A stretch of 64,000 nucleotides of DNA from a bacterium (lineage in GTDB: Bacteria > Krumholzibacteriota > Krumholzibacteriia > LZORAL124-64-63). The translations under genes were made by a program, and so were the position numbers. The stretch lies in contig JADJYS010000006.1 in NCBI GenBank assembly GCA_016719645.1, positions 124,001 through 188,000 of the forward strand, in the 5' to 3' direction. Under the pieces are notes generated by a model. It was not told where the DNA came from. It did not search any database and saw only the letters and a program-made list of their open reading frames with translations. Positions within the stretch are counted from its first letter, which is position 1. The number at the start of each line of letters is the position of its first letter. Positions 52,458 to 60,550 of the stretch are shown here, in pieces.

Positions 52458-54353
52458 ATGAAGAACCTGCGTCTGACGATGATGACCGCCGCCGCGGTGG
52501 CGCTCCTGGCCGCCGGTGCGGCCGCCGCCGGCGATCTGCCGGCCCAGGCCGGCCGGATCTGGGCCGCCCCCGGGGACCACGTGGGCCTGTTCGACCACGC
52601 CACCCTGACGCTCGACGTCCTGGACGATTACGGGTACGACGCGAAGGCGGCCGAAGACTGGCAGCTGACCGACCAGTACCGCTTCTCTTCGGTCTTCGCC
52701 TGGAACCGGACCTGGGACAGCGGGCGCTGGCTGACCCTGCGCGGGGCCGGCGAGAACGGCGGCCGCCCCGGCGGCGCCGGGTCCATCGGCCTGTGGGGCG
52801 GCTCTCCCGGGGAGTTCCGGACCTCGGTGACCTACCGCAGCTTCGACCACTACTACGACGGCACCAGCGAGATGCGCTCGGCCGTGTTCGCCGCGCCGCC
52901 GGCGCCGCCGGCCCTCTCCCCGGCGCCGGTGATGAACTGGAACCGCTTCGAGGCGGCCAGCTCGCACCGCGTCTGGAGCGGGTTCGGCCTGGAGGCCGGC
53001 GTCGCCTTCACGCGCCGCGACGGGACCAAGGGCAGCCTGCTGCGCAGCGGCGCCGGCAGCGCGGTGCCCGGCCTGAAGCACTTCGGCACGCTCGACCGCA
53101 AGGTCTGGGCCGGCGGCGACTACGCCTACGGCAAGCTGGCGACGGACTGGGAAGTGTCCTACCGCAAGAGCGAGGGCGACCGCGCGCTGGGCACGCGCCA
53201 CCTCTACACCGACGACCGCACCCAGTGGAGCGGTCGGATCGGCGGCGCCCTGGAGGTGTCGCCGACGCTGCGCCTGACGGGCCAGGCGGCCGGCAGCTAC
53301 CTCGAGAGCAACCCGCACGAGACCCAGGGCCTGGCCGACCGCGACGTCGCCTCCGACGCCGTGTCGGGCACGGGCCGCGTCGGCGCCCTGTGGACCGTGG
53401 CCCGCGGCACGCGCCTGGACCTGTCCGCGGCCGTCCGCAATCAGAACGTCGACGGCCAGGTCGGACCCGACGACGCCATCGTCCACGCCGCCGACCGCGA
53501 CCGCACGAGCCGGGAATTCCGCGCGGCGCTGTCGTCGACCCGGCTGCCCGCGACCCGGCTGCAGCTGAGCTACCGCTACCGCGCCAGCGACCTCGAGGAG
53601 ACGATCGCGCAGGACGGCCTGCCCGGCAGCGGCACCGAGGGCGACTTCCAGGCCACCGACCAGGAGCGCACCAGCCAGGAAGCGGGCTTGCGCGCGCGCA
53701 CCCGCCTCGCGCGCAACGTGACGCTGAAGGCCAAGGCCCTGTGGCTGCAGGAGGAGATCGACTCGGCCGACACCTGGGACACCACCGGCGGCGACGCCTG
53801 GTTCTACTGGATGGGCGACCGCAAGCGCGACAAGCTGGTCTGGGAGGTCTGCCTGAACACGCGGCCGGCGAACGGCGTCAGCCTCGATCTCGGCCACCAG
53901 ACGATCGCCCAGACCTTCGAGCGCGAGGACATCGCCGGCGTGGAGACCACCTGGGACGCCGTGCGCGGCTTCGCCGTGGCCACCTGGGCCGCGGCGCCGC
54001 GCCTGACGCTGCTGGGCTCGGTCTCGATGGGGCAGGAGGAGTACGGCATCGAGGGCGCCCCGGCCGTCGCCGCCGACGTCAGCCCCCTGGCCTACGACGC
54101 CACGACCGTGCGCTACGCGCCCGGCGCGGTGCTGGACCTCGGCCGCGGCTGGAGCTGCGAGGGCCACTACGAGGCCGTCCGCACCACCGACTCGGTCGAG
54201 AACGACCTGGACCGCTGGTCGGCCCGCACGAGCTGGCGCTTCGCCGAGAAGCTGAGCGCGACCGCGAGCTACCGCCGCTGCGAGTTCGACGAGAACCGCT
54301 GGGACGACTACATCCTCGACCAGTACTCCCTGTCGGTGGGAGGCGTCTTCTAG
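52458..54353 (+). CDS. Large outer-membrane beta-barrel, MtrB/PioB-like partner of the decaheme cytochrome
   Basis: A 631-residue barrel protein with signal peptide (AAAVALLAAGAAAA). Repeated amphipathic strands with periplasmic turns run through the mature part (DWEVSYRKSEGDRAL, LRLTGQAAGSYLES, RLQLSYRYRASDLEE, VSLDLGHQTIAQTF) and it ends SLSVGGVF, with terminal Phe. Length and number of predicted strands fit the MtrB family. The N-terminal CxxC of Shewanella MtrB is absent; the few Cys lie in the last third. Identity rests on fold plus position directly after the cytochrome. An intrinsic terminator follows. Confidence 0.75.
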   Translation: MKNLRLTMMTAAAVALLAAGAAAAGDLPAQAGRIWAAPGDHVGLFDHATLTLDVLDDYGYDAKAAEDWQLTDQYRFSSVFAWNRTWDSGRWLTLRGAGENGGRPGGAGSIGLWGGSPGEFRTSVTYRSFDHYYDGTSEMRSAVFAAPPAPPALSPAPVMNWNRFEAASSHRVWSGFGLEAGVAFTRRDGTKGSLLRSGAGSAVPGLKHFGTLDRKVWAGGDYAYGKLATDWEVSYRKSEGDRALGTRHLYTDDRTQWSGRIGGALEVSPTLRLTGQAAGSYLESNPHETQGLADRDVASDAVSGTGRVGALWTVARGTRLDLSAAVRNQNVDGQVGPDDAIVHAADRDRTSREFRAALSSTRLPATRLQLSYRYRASDLEETIAQDGLPGSGTEGDFQATDQERTSQEAGLRARTRLARNVTLKAKALWLQEEIDSADTWDTTGGDAWFYWMGDRKRDKLVWEVCLNTRPANGVSLDLGHQTIAQTFEREDIAGVETTWDAVRGFAVATWAAAPRLTLLGSVSMGQEEYGIEGAPAVAADVSPLAYDATTVRYAPGAVLDLGRGWSCEGHYEAVRTTDSVENDLDRWSARTSWRFAEKLSATASYRRCEFDENRWDDYILDQYSLSVGGVF

Positions 54354-54383
54354 CCGCCACCCCCAGGCACGGTCGGACCGGGA

Positions 54384-54409
54384 GCCCCGCCCAGGCGGGG
54401 CCTTTTTTT
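54384..54409 (+). terminator. Intrinsic terminator of the cytochrome-barrel operon
   Basis: A GC-only 7-bp stem (54384-54390 with 54395-54401) and CCAG loop, followed by seven T residues (54403-54409). Confidence 0.85.
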
Positions 54410-54559
54410 GGGGGGCGCGCCGCGCCGTCGGGGCGGCAGGGTGAACGAGCGTTTTCGTATCTCCGTGCCAATGCGATTCTTATAACACCTAGTAATCGTA
54501 TATGATATAAGTCGCTGCAAATCATGAGGTTGTGCGGGTTAAATCCCTAACATTTGGGA
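54410..54559. other. AT-containing intergenic stretch, no gene seen
   Basis: Upstream of the TetR promoter. It contains CTTATAACACC and a TATATGATAT segment (54499-54508) whose ten-mer also occurs on the reverse strand at about 40710. Possibly a second promoter or a regulator site; no ORF is visible. Confidence 0.35.
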
Positions 54560-54588
54560 TTGACGGCCGGCCCGGGAGGGGCTAGTTT
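54560..54588 (+). promoter_or_regulatory. Promoter of the TetR-selenocytochrome unit
   Basis: TTGACG (54560-54565), 17 bases, TAGTTT (54583-54588). Predicted transcription starts near 54595, three bases before operator site 2, as at the decaheme operon. Confidence 0.6.
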
Positions 54589-54597
54589 GGAGCAGAG

Positions 54598-54611
54598 TCA
54601 ACGTTCGCTCA
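54598..54611. promoter_or_regulatory. Operator-like sequence, site 2
   Basis: Matches 12 of 14 positions of the palindrome at 51497-51510, and the next bases (ACCTC then T/C-rich) also agree. One half-site is intact, the other has two changes. Its position suggests autoregulation by the TetR protein just downstream. Confidence 0.55.
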
Positions 54612-54630
54612 CCTCCTTCACGGGAACGAC

Positions 54631-55266
54631 ATGGCGACCGAGACCCGACCCGCCAACCGCCGCGGAGAGATCCTCGACCACGCGTCGCGGCTCTTCTCGG
54701 CCCACGGCTACGACGGCACCGCCATCCGCCTGATCGCCCGCGCCAGCGGCGTGACCGAAGCCGCCATCTACCGCCACTTCGACGGCAAGGCGCAGCTCTA
54801 CGACGAGGTCATCCGCGCCAAGGTCCGCGAGCACGACATCGCCGGCGACCTCGCCGGCCACCGCGGCCGCGGCGGCATCGAGGACGTCCTGCGCACGGTC
54901 GCCGACCACGTCCTGTCCCTCGCGCAGCGCGACCCCGAGCTCGTGCGCCTGATGTCCAACAGCAGCCTCGAGAACGACCAGGGCCGCGCGACGATCTTCC
55001 GCGAGGTGCGCAGCCCCTACATCGACTTCCTGGTCGAGGAGATCACGCGGCGCATGGCGGCGGGGGAGGTCCGTCGGATCGATCCCGTCATCACCAGCCG
55101 CTGCTTCGTGGGCATGGTCATGGACTGTGCCCTCAACGCCGGAATGTGGAGCCGGCTCGCGGGTGCCGAGGTCGACGCGCAGACGGTCGTCTGCAACAAC
55201 GTGCCGATCTTCGCCCGCGGCCTCACCAACGACGGCGCCGCGTCGCCGTCCAACGACGGAGTGTGA
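54631..55266 (+). CDS. TetR/AcrR family transcriptional regulator
   Basis: A 211-residue repressor-type protein. The N-terminal helix-turn-helix is complete: RGEILDHASRLFSAHGYDGTAIRLIARASGVTEAAIYRHFDGK. The C-terminal ligand domain has no recognised ligand signature. It is clearly paralogous to the regulator at 58844-59452 (RCFVGMVMDCALNAGMW versus RCFVGMIMACALNADQW). The lipoprotein cytochrome starts two bases after its stop, so regulator and cytochrome are cotranscribed. It probably binds the shared operator sequences at 51497 and 54598. Confidence 0.88.
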   Translation: MATETRPANRRGEILDHASRLFSAHGYDGTAIRLIARASGVTEAAIYRHFDGKAQLYDEVIRAKVREHDIAGDLAGHRGRGGIEDVLRTVADHVLSLAQRDPELVRLMSNSSLENDQGRATIFREVRSPYIDFLVEEITRRMAAGEVRRIDPVITSRCFVGMVMDCALNAGMWSRLAGAEVDAQTVVCNNVPIFARGLTNDGAASPSNDGV

Positions 55267-55268
55267 CC

Positions 55269-56690
55269 ATGCACAAGCACGCAGCGGTCGCGGTTCTGGC
55301 GTTCCTGGTCCTGGGCAGCCTGTGGGGGTGCGAGAACGACACCTCCAACGGCACCGGGGACCCGAACGTCGTGCTGACCGACAAGACCTGCCTCGGCTGC
55401 CACAGCAGCCGGGACATGCTCATCGCCAGCCTGGGCGAGGAGGAGGCGTCCAAGGTCGATCCCGCCGCCAAGGACGACGGCTGAGGCGGCTCCGTACCCG
55501 CGCTGGAGGCGTGGGAAAAGGTCATCATCACCGGCACCAACGGCCAGCGGTTCCTCGACAGCGTGCACGGCCAGCGCAGCTGCCAGAGCTGCCACGGCGG
55601 CATGGCCGACCGCACGTTCGAGACCATGGAGGAAGCGCACACGGGCATGGTCGGCGACCCCAGCGCGCACGGCGCCTGCGACGGCTGCCACGCCGACGAG
55701 GCGGCGGCCCACGCCAACAGCCTGCACACCAACCAGTGGGGCTACATCGCGGCCATCGAGCTGCGCGGGCGCTGCACCTTCGCGGGCTCCGGCTTCGAAG
55801 GGTACTTCGACCAGAAGTGCGGCGGCTGCCACACGACCTGCGGGCAGTGCCACGTCAGCCGGCCGGCCAGCGTCGGCGGCGGCTTCCCGCTGATCGGCAC
55901 CTACTACTCGCACCGCTTCCGGGCCTCGCCGGACATGACCGAGCAGTGCACCGCCTGCCACGGCTCGCGCGTGGGCAACGACTTCCTGGGGCAGAGCGAG
56001 GGCAACGTGCCCGACGTCCACCGCCAGCCCTACGGCTGGCAGTGCAAGGACTGCCACACCAAGGAAGAGATCCACGGCGACGACCAGCACGACGGCGAGC
56101 ACTACGAGCACCGCTACGAGGTCAAGACGATGCCCCGCTGCGAGGACTGCCACGGCGAGGGGCAGGACGACGGCTGGGACAACGCCTACCACGCGATGCA
56201 CGTGGGCAACGACGGCCTGAACCTGCAGTGCCAGGTCTGCCACTCGCAGCCCTACAAGAACTGCACGAACTGCCACAACCTGCTCACGGGCGGGGAGAAG
56301 GCCGACAAGTACGACATCGACCCCAGCCGCCTGCAGTTCAAGATCGGCCGCAACCCGAGCCCGCACCGCACCGAGTACGACTACGCGGTGGTGCGCCACC
56401 TGCCGGTCGACCCCGGCACCTACGCGCAATGGGGCCTGGAACTGCCCGGCTACCTCGACGCGCCGACCTGGGTCTACGCCTCCCCGCACAACATCGTGCG
56501 GCGCACGGCGCAGACGACGGTCGGGGAGGGGCAGAGCTGCAGCACGGCCTGCCACACCTCGCCCGACGGGCCCGACGGCTTCCTGCTGCGCGAGTCCGAT
56601 CTGTACGCCGAGGACGGCGTCACCCGGCTGCCCGACTACGAGGCGAACCTGGGCGTGGTGATCCCGTCGATGTTTCCCGATGCGAAGTGA
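55269..56690 (+). CDS. Multiheme cytochrome c lipoprotein; in-frame UGA read as selenocysteine
   Basis: A 473-residue product if UGA 55482-55484 (codon 72) is decoded. The signal ends in a lipobox (GSLWGC). Ten CxxCH motifs (CLGCH before the UGA; CQSCH, CDGCH, CGGCH, CGQCH, CTACH, CKDCH, CEDCH, CQVCH, CTNCH after) and one CSTACH with three spacer residues give up to eleven hemes. The context is KDDG-UGA-GGSVPALEAWEKV, and the frame is the same on both sides. A SECIS-like hairpin follows. From memory, Geobacter Ext-type conduits include a multiheme selenoprotein cytochrome (ExtKL) encoded near a rhodanese lipoprotein; this gene and its neighbour match that pairing. It may be the conduit's lipid-anchored outer or inner-leaflet cytochrome. 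Confidence 0.78.
55482..55515 (+). promoter_or_regulatory. UGA codon and SECIS-like hairpin
   Basis: After the UGA, a 7-bp stem (55497-55503 with 55509-55515, one G-U pair) closes a five-base loop TGGAG that begins 19 bases after the UGA and has G at its second position. This matches the published geometry of bacterial SECIS elements. Confidence 0.6.
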
Positions 56691-56704
56691 TCTGGAGTGA
56701 AAAA

Positions 56705-56732
56705 CCGCCCGGCGGCGCGCGCCGCCGGGCGG
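56705..56732. repeat. Strong hairpin between cytochrome and rhodanese genes
   Basis: A perfect 12-bp stem (56705-56716 with 56721-56732) with GCGC loop starts 14 bases after the cytochrome stop. There is no T-tract. It may attenuate, or stabilise the upstream mRNA, within an operon. Confidence 0.5.
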
Positions 56733-56794
56733 CCGATCCGCGGCGCCCGGCGCCGCACACCGGGGGCCGCGAGGCCCGAACAAGGAGAGAAGAC

Positions 56795-58669
56795 ATGACG
56801 AAGCGCTGGACCCTGATGGCGTTGCTGCTGATCGCCCTGGCGGCCCTGGCGGGCTGCTCGAGCGACGACGACCCCGTGGACCCGCCGCCGACGGCGACCC
56901 CGTTCGAGACGATGGCCACCGCCGTCGAGGCCTACCTCAACGACAACACGGACTGCCCGGGCGTGATCACCGCCCAGGCCCTGCACGACAACCTCGACGA
57001 CTACACGGTCGTGGACATCCGCTCGGCCGACGCCTACACGGCCGGGCACATCCCGGGCGCGTACAACTCGTCGATCGCGAACATCCTGACCGACGTGGGC
57101 ACGACGATCCCCACCGACAAGACCATCGTCATCGCCTGCTACAGCGGCCAGAGCGCCGGCCACGCGAAGATCGCGCTGGAGCTCATGGGCCACGAGGACG
57201 TCAAGACCCTCGGGTTCGGCATGTCGTCGTGGAACAGCAGCCTGGCCACCGGCTGGAACAGCAACATCGGCGACAACCTGGCCTCGCCGGAGACGACCAA
57301 CAACAACGCCGGCCTGACCGAGCACGCCTTCCCGACGCTGACCGGGACCAACGCCACGATCGTGGCCACCCGCGTCGCCGCCATGGTGGCGGCCGGCTTC
57401 CAGAGCATCACCTGGGCGACCCTGCAGCCCAACCTGGACGACTACTTCGTCGTGAACTACTTCGGCCAGGCGGACTACGAGGGCACCGGCACCGCCGGCG
57501 TCCCCGGCCACATCCCCGGCGCCTACCAGTTCACCCCCTACGCCAGCCTCGGCTTCGAGCAGATGCTGAAGAACCTGCCCAGCGACGGCACGCCCATCGT
57601 GGTGTACTGCTGGACCGGCCAGCACAGCAGCCAGGTCGTCGCCGCCCTGAACATGCTGGGCTACAACGCCAAGTCGCTGAGCTACGGCTCGAACCACCTG
57701 TTCCACAGCTCCCTGACCGCCAACCGCTGGACCGCGGCCTCGGCCAACGACTTCGAGCTCGAGGTCGGCGGCGCGCAGACGCCGGAGTTCGCGGCCATGT
57801 ACGCGGCCGTCGACGCCTACCTGAACGACAACACGGACTGCCCGGGCGTCATCACCGCCCAGGCGCTGCACGACAACCTCGACGACTACACGGTCATCGA
57901 CATCCGGGCGGCCAGCGCCTACAACGCGGGCCACATCCCCGGCGCCTACAACTCGAGCCTGGCCACGATCCTGAACGATCTCAACGGGACCATCCCCAGC
58001 GACAAGCCCTACGTCATCACCTGCTACAGCGGGCAGAGCGCGGGCCATGCCAAGATCGCGATGGAGCTGATGGGCTACGAGGACGTCAAGTCGCTGAAGT
58101 GGGGCATGTGCTCCTGGCACTCCAGCCTGGCCACCGGCTGGAACAACGGCATCGGCGACAACCTGGCCTCGCCCGAGACCACCAACAACAACGGCTCCCT
58201 GACCGCCTTCGCCTACCCGACGCTGACGGACGAGGACCCCGCGAGCGTGGTCGAGGACCGCGTCGCCGCCATGCTGGCGGGCGGGTTCCAGAGCATCACC
58301 TGGGCGAACCTGCAGCCGGCCCTGGACGACTACTTCGTCGTCAACTACTTCGGCCAGGCCGACTACGAGGGCACCGGCACGGCGGGCGTGCCCGGCCACA
58401 TCCCCGGCGCCTTCCAGTTCACCCCCTACACCAGCATGAAGATCGGCGAGATGCTGCCCTACCTGCCCAGCGACGGCACGCCCATCGTGGTGTACTGCTG
58501 GACCGGCCAGACCAGCAGCCAGGTCGTCGCCGCCCTGAACATGCTGGGCTACAACGCCAAGTCGCTCAGCTACGGCTCCAACCAGCTGTTCCACAGCTCC
58601 CTGCTGGCGAGCAAGTGGACGGCTGCCGAGACGCACGAGTACGAGCTGACCGACCCGATCCTGCCCTAG
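56795..58669 (+). CDS. Lipoprotein with four rhodanese-like domains in two duplicated halves
   Basis: A 624-residue lipoprotein (lipobox LAALAGC). It is two copies of a 295-residue unit. Each unit has a first rhodanese domain (DDYTVVDIRSADAYTAGHIPGA... active loop CYSGQSAGHA) and a second one (DDYFVVNYFGQADY... active loop CWTGQHSSQV). All four active-site cysteines are present. Rhodanese domains transfer sulfane sulfur or selenium, or act as thiol-redox centres. Geobacter ExtH, from memory, is a rhodanese-like lipoprotein in an electron-conduit cluster, so this is a plausible ExtH analogue of double size. A GGAGAGA site precedes ATG 56795. A terminator follows. Confidence 0.85.
   Translation: MTKRWTLMALLLIALAALAGCSSDDDPVDPPPTATPFETMATAVEAYLNDNTDCPGVITAQALHDNLDDYTVVDIRSADAYTAGHIPGAYNSSIANILTDVGTTIPTDKTIVIACYSGQSAGHAKIALELMGHEDVKTLGFGMSSWNSSLATGWNSNIGDNLASPETTNNNAGLTEHAFPTLTGTNATIVATRVAAMVAAGFQSITWATLQPNLDDYFVVNYFGQADYEGTGTAGVPGHIPGAYQFTPYASLGFEQMLKNLPSDGTPIVVYCWTGQHSSQVVAALNMLGYNAKSLSYGSNHLFHSSLTANRWTAASANDFELEVGGAQTPEFAAMYAAVDAYLNDNTDCPGVITAQALHDNLDDYTVIDIRAASAYNAGHIPGAYNSSLATILNDLNGTIPSDKPYVITCYSGQSAGHAKIAMELMGYEDVKSLKWGMCSWHSSLATGWNNGIGDNLASPETTNNNGSLTAFAYPTLTDEDPASVVEDRVAAMLAGGFQSITWANLQPALDDYFVVNYFGQADYEGTGTAGVPGHIPGAFQFTPYTSMKIGEMLPYLPSDGTPIVVYCWTGQTSSQVVAALNMLGYNAKSLSYGSNQLFHSSLLASKWTAAETHEYELTDPILP
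56921..58669 (+). repeat. Internal tandem duplication (two 885-base units)
   Basis: Unit 1 spans 56921-57805 and unit 2 57806-58669. Long stretches are nearly identical at the DNA level, for example the segments starting at 57439 and 58327, and at 57583 and 58471. The duplication stays in frame and doubles a two-domain rhodanese module. Confidence 0.85.
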
Positions 58670-58696
58670 GGCGGGTCCGGTTCGACGCTGAACGAG

Positions 58697-58725
58697 GCGG
58701 GGGGCCGAAGGGCCCCCCGCTTCTT
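58697..58725 (+). terminator. Intrinsic terminator after the rhodanese gene
   Basis: A perfect 10-bp stem (58697-58706 with 58711-58720) and GAAG loop, followed by TTCTT. Confidence 0.75.
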
Positions 58726-58779
58726 GTGAGGACTGTTGACCGATGGCGCGGACGCGCCAACCCCGTGTTACGATCGAGT

Positions 58780-58813
58780 TTGACAAATAAATATCAACCG
58801 TTAACTTCAACGG
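58780..58813 (+). promoter_or_regulatory. Promoter and operator-like half-sites of the second TetR gene
   Basis: A perfect TTGACA (58780-58785) has TAACTT (58802-58807) 16 bases on as a weak -10. TCAACCG (58794) and TCAACGG (58807) resemble the TCAACG half-site of the other operators, and CCGTT/AACGG form a small inverted repeat. The two TetR paralogues may share or cross-read sites. Confidence 0.4.
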
Positions 58814-58843
58814 AGGGTCCCTAACCGTCACGGGAGGGCGGCC

Positions 58844-59452
58844 ATGTCCAGAACGCGCAACCTGGAACGTCGCGACGAGATCCTCGAGAACGCGGCCCGG
58901 CTCTTCGCCCAGCTCGGTTTCGAGGGGGCTTCGATCCGCCTGATCGCCCGCGAGTGCGGGATCACCGAGGCGGCCATCTACCGCTACTTCGAGAGCAAGG
59001 AACACCTGTTCGAGTCGGTGGTGCGGGCCAAGGCCCGCGCGCACGACATCGAGGGGTATCTGGTGCAGCAGCGCAAGCTCGGCGACGTGCAGCAGGTGCT
59101 GACCACGGTGGCGCACCACATCCACCAGCTCTCGCGCGAGGACCCGCTGCTGCTGCCGCTGATGGTCATGAGCTCGCTGGGCACCCACCGCGGCAACGAC
59201 GTGCTGTTCTGCGAGCTGCGCCTGCCCTACATCCGGTTCCTGGCGCGGGAGCTGTCCGAGCGCAGGGACGCCGGCGAGGTCAAGAACGTCGACCCCTACA
59301 TCACGGCGCGCTGCTTCGTGGGGATGATCATGGCCTGCGCGTTGAACGCGGACCAGTGGCGGGACTTCGAGCGGCTCGACCTGTCGGCCGTGACGGTCAT
59401 CGACAACAACATCCCGATCTACGCCGACGGCCTGCGGGCGCGCCCCGCCTAG
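58844..59452 (+). CDS. TetR/AcrR family transcriptional regulator (paralogue)
   Basis: A 202-residue regulator. The helix-turn-helix is RRDEILENAARLFAQLGFEGASIRLIARECGITEAAIYRYFESK. It aligns along its whole length with the TetR protein at 54631-55266, including AHDIEG/EHDIAG, PYI-F-L, and the RCFVGM-M--CALNA helix. Two paralogous regulators flank the selenocytochrome and rhodanese genes, which is unusual for a single operon. It ends by overlapping the convergent GT2 gene by four bases. Confidence 0.88.
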   Translation: MSRTRNLERRDEILENAARLFAQLGFEGASIRLIARECGITEAAIYRYFESKEHLFESVVRAKARAHDIEGYLVQQRKLGDVQQVLTTVAHHIHQLSREDPLLLPLMVMSSLGTHRGNDVLFCELRLPYIRFLARELSERRDAGEVKNVDPYITARCFVGMIMACALNADQWRDFERLDLSAVTVIDNNIPIYADGLRARPA

Positions 59453-60411
59453 CGGCGGGCGCCGCCGCCGGCCCGCAGCCCGCGCAGCCCCGCCAGCAGG
59501 CTCCCCTTGATCCCCGCCCAGGTCGGGCGCGCGGCGTTGCACTCCGCGTAGACGCGGCGCGCCTCGCCGTGGCGGCCGTCGCGGTCCAGCCCCCAGGCAT
59601 ACGCCAGCTTCGCCTTCAGGATGATGTCCTCCAGCACCCGGCGCCGCGCGGGGTCGGTCACGTACGGCCGCTGGCGCTCGCGCACCGCGATGACGGCCGG
59701 CAGGCGGCGCCAGCCGCGCGAGGTGACCCCGCCGTCGACCTTGCGGTAGGCGTGGCCGACGCGGTCCAGGAAGGCGAAGACCGCGCCCTCGCGGGCCAGG
59801 CGCAGCCAGAGGTCCAGGTCGTCGCCGTTGCGCAGGCTCTCGTCGAAGCCGCCGGCGGCGCGCAGGCGCCCGGCGCGGGCCACGACGCTCGAGGTGCCGA
59901 CGAAGTTGGCGCTGATCAGCGCGAAGTGCAGGTCGGGTCCCGACAGCAGGCCGACGTCCGGCAGGGAGCAGGGGCGCAGCAGCCGGCGGAAGTCCCGGTA
60001 GCCGTCCAGGAAGCGCTCCTGCAGGACGGCGCCGCCGGCGTCGATCACCCGGAAGTCGGTGAAGCAGAGGTCGACCTCGGGGCAGGCGGCGAAGACCGCG
60101 GCCTGCGCCGCGAGCTTGCCGGGCAGCATGAGGTCGTCGGCGTCGAACAGGGAGACCAGCCCGTCGCCGCAGCGCGCCAGGCCGAGGTTGCGGGGACGCG
60201 AGGGGCCGCCGCTGTTGTCGGTCCGCACCGAGGTCACGCGGCCGGCCCAGCCGGCGAGCACGTCGGGCGTGGCGTCGGTCGAACCGTCGTCCACGACCAC
60301 GACCGCGGCGGGCGGCGGCGCCTGGGACAGCACCGAGTCGAGGGTCTCCGGCAGGGTGGCCGCCGCCTGGTAGGCGGGCAGCACGACGCTGACGGGCGGC
60401 AGTCCGGGCAT
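59449..60411 (-). CDS. Family 2 glycosyltransferase
   Basis: A 320-residue GT-A enzyme. It has VSVVLPAYQAAATLPETLDS, VVVVDDGSTDATPD with the nucleotide-contacting Asp, and SLFDADDLMLPGKL with the DxD metal motif. A later GGFDESLRNGDDLDLWLRLA contains the ED-type catalytic base region. The start at 60411 has GGAGGAG seven bases upstream. No membrane segments are visible. The enzyme makes cell-surface glycans in most homologues; sugar and acceptor are unknown. Confidence 0.87.
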   Translation of the reverse strand: MPGLPPVSVVLPAYQAAATLPETLDSVLSQAPPPAAVVVVDDGSTDATPDVLAGWAGRVTSVRTDNSGGPSRPRNLGLARCGDGLVSLFDADDLMLPGKLAAQAAVFAACPEVDLCFTDFRVIDAGGAVLQERFLDGYRDFRRLLRPCSLPDVGLLSGPDLHFALISANFVGTSSVVARAGRLRAAGGFDESLRNGDDLDLWLRLAREGAVFAFLDRVGHAYRKVDGGVTSRGWRRLPAVIAVRERQRPYVTDPARRRVLEDIILKAKLAYAWGLDRDGRHGEARRVYAECNAARPTWAGIKGSLLAGLRGLRAGGGARR

Positions 60412-60550
60412 GGGGCATCTCCTCCGCGGGCACCCTAGCACAGGGGTCGCGCCCGGTCAGCAGGCACTTGACCGCGCCGGCTCTTGCCTGGCGCCCGCCC
60501 ATCGGCCAACATGGGGGGGCCGGAACCCGACCCCCGAACCAGGAGCCGAC

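Noticed and set aside
55485..56690. Two separate genes for the lipoprotein cytochrome, split at the TGA
   Set aside because: The second half has no signal peptide, and no start with a ribosome-binding site is visible just after the TGA; the frame and heme pattern continue without change, and a SECIS-like hairpin is present.
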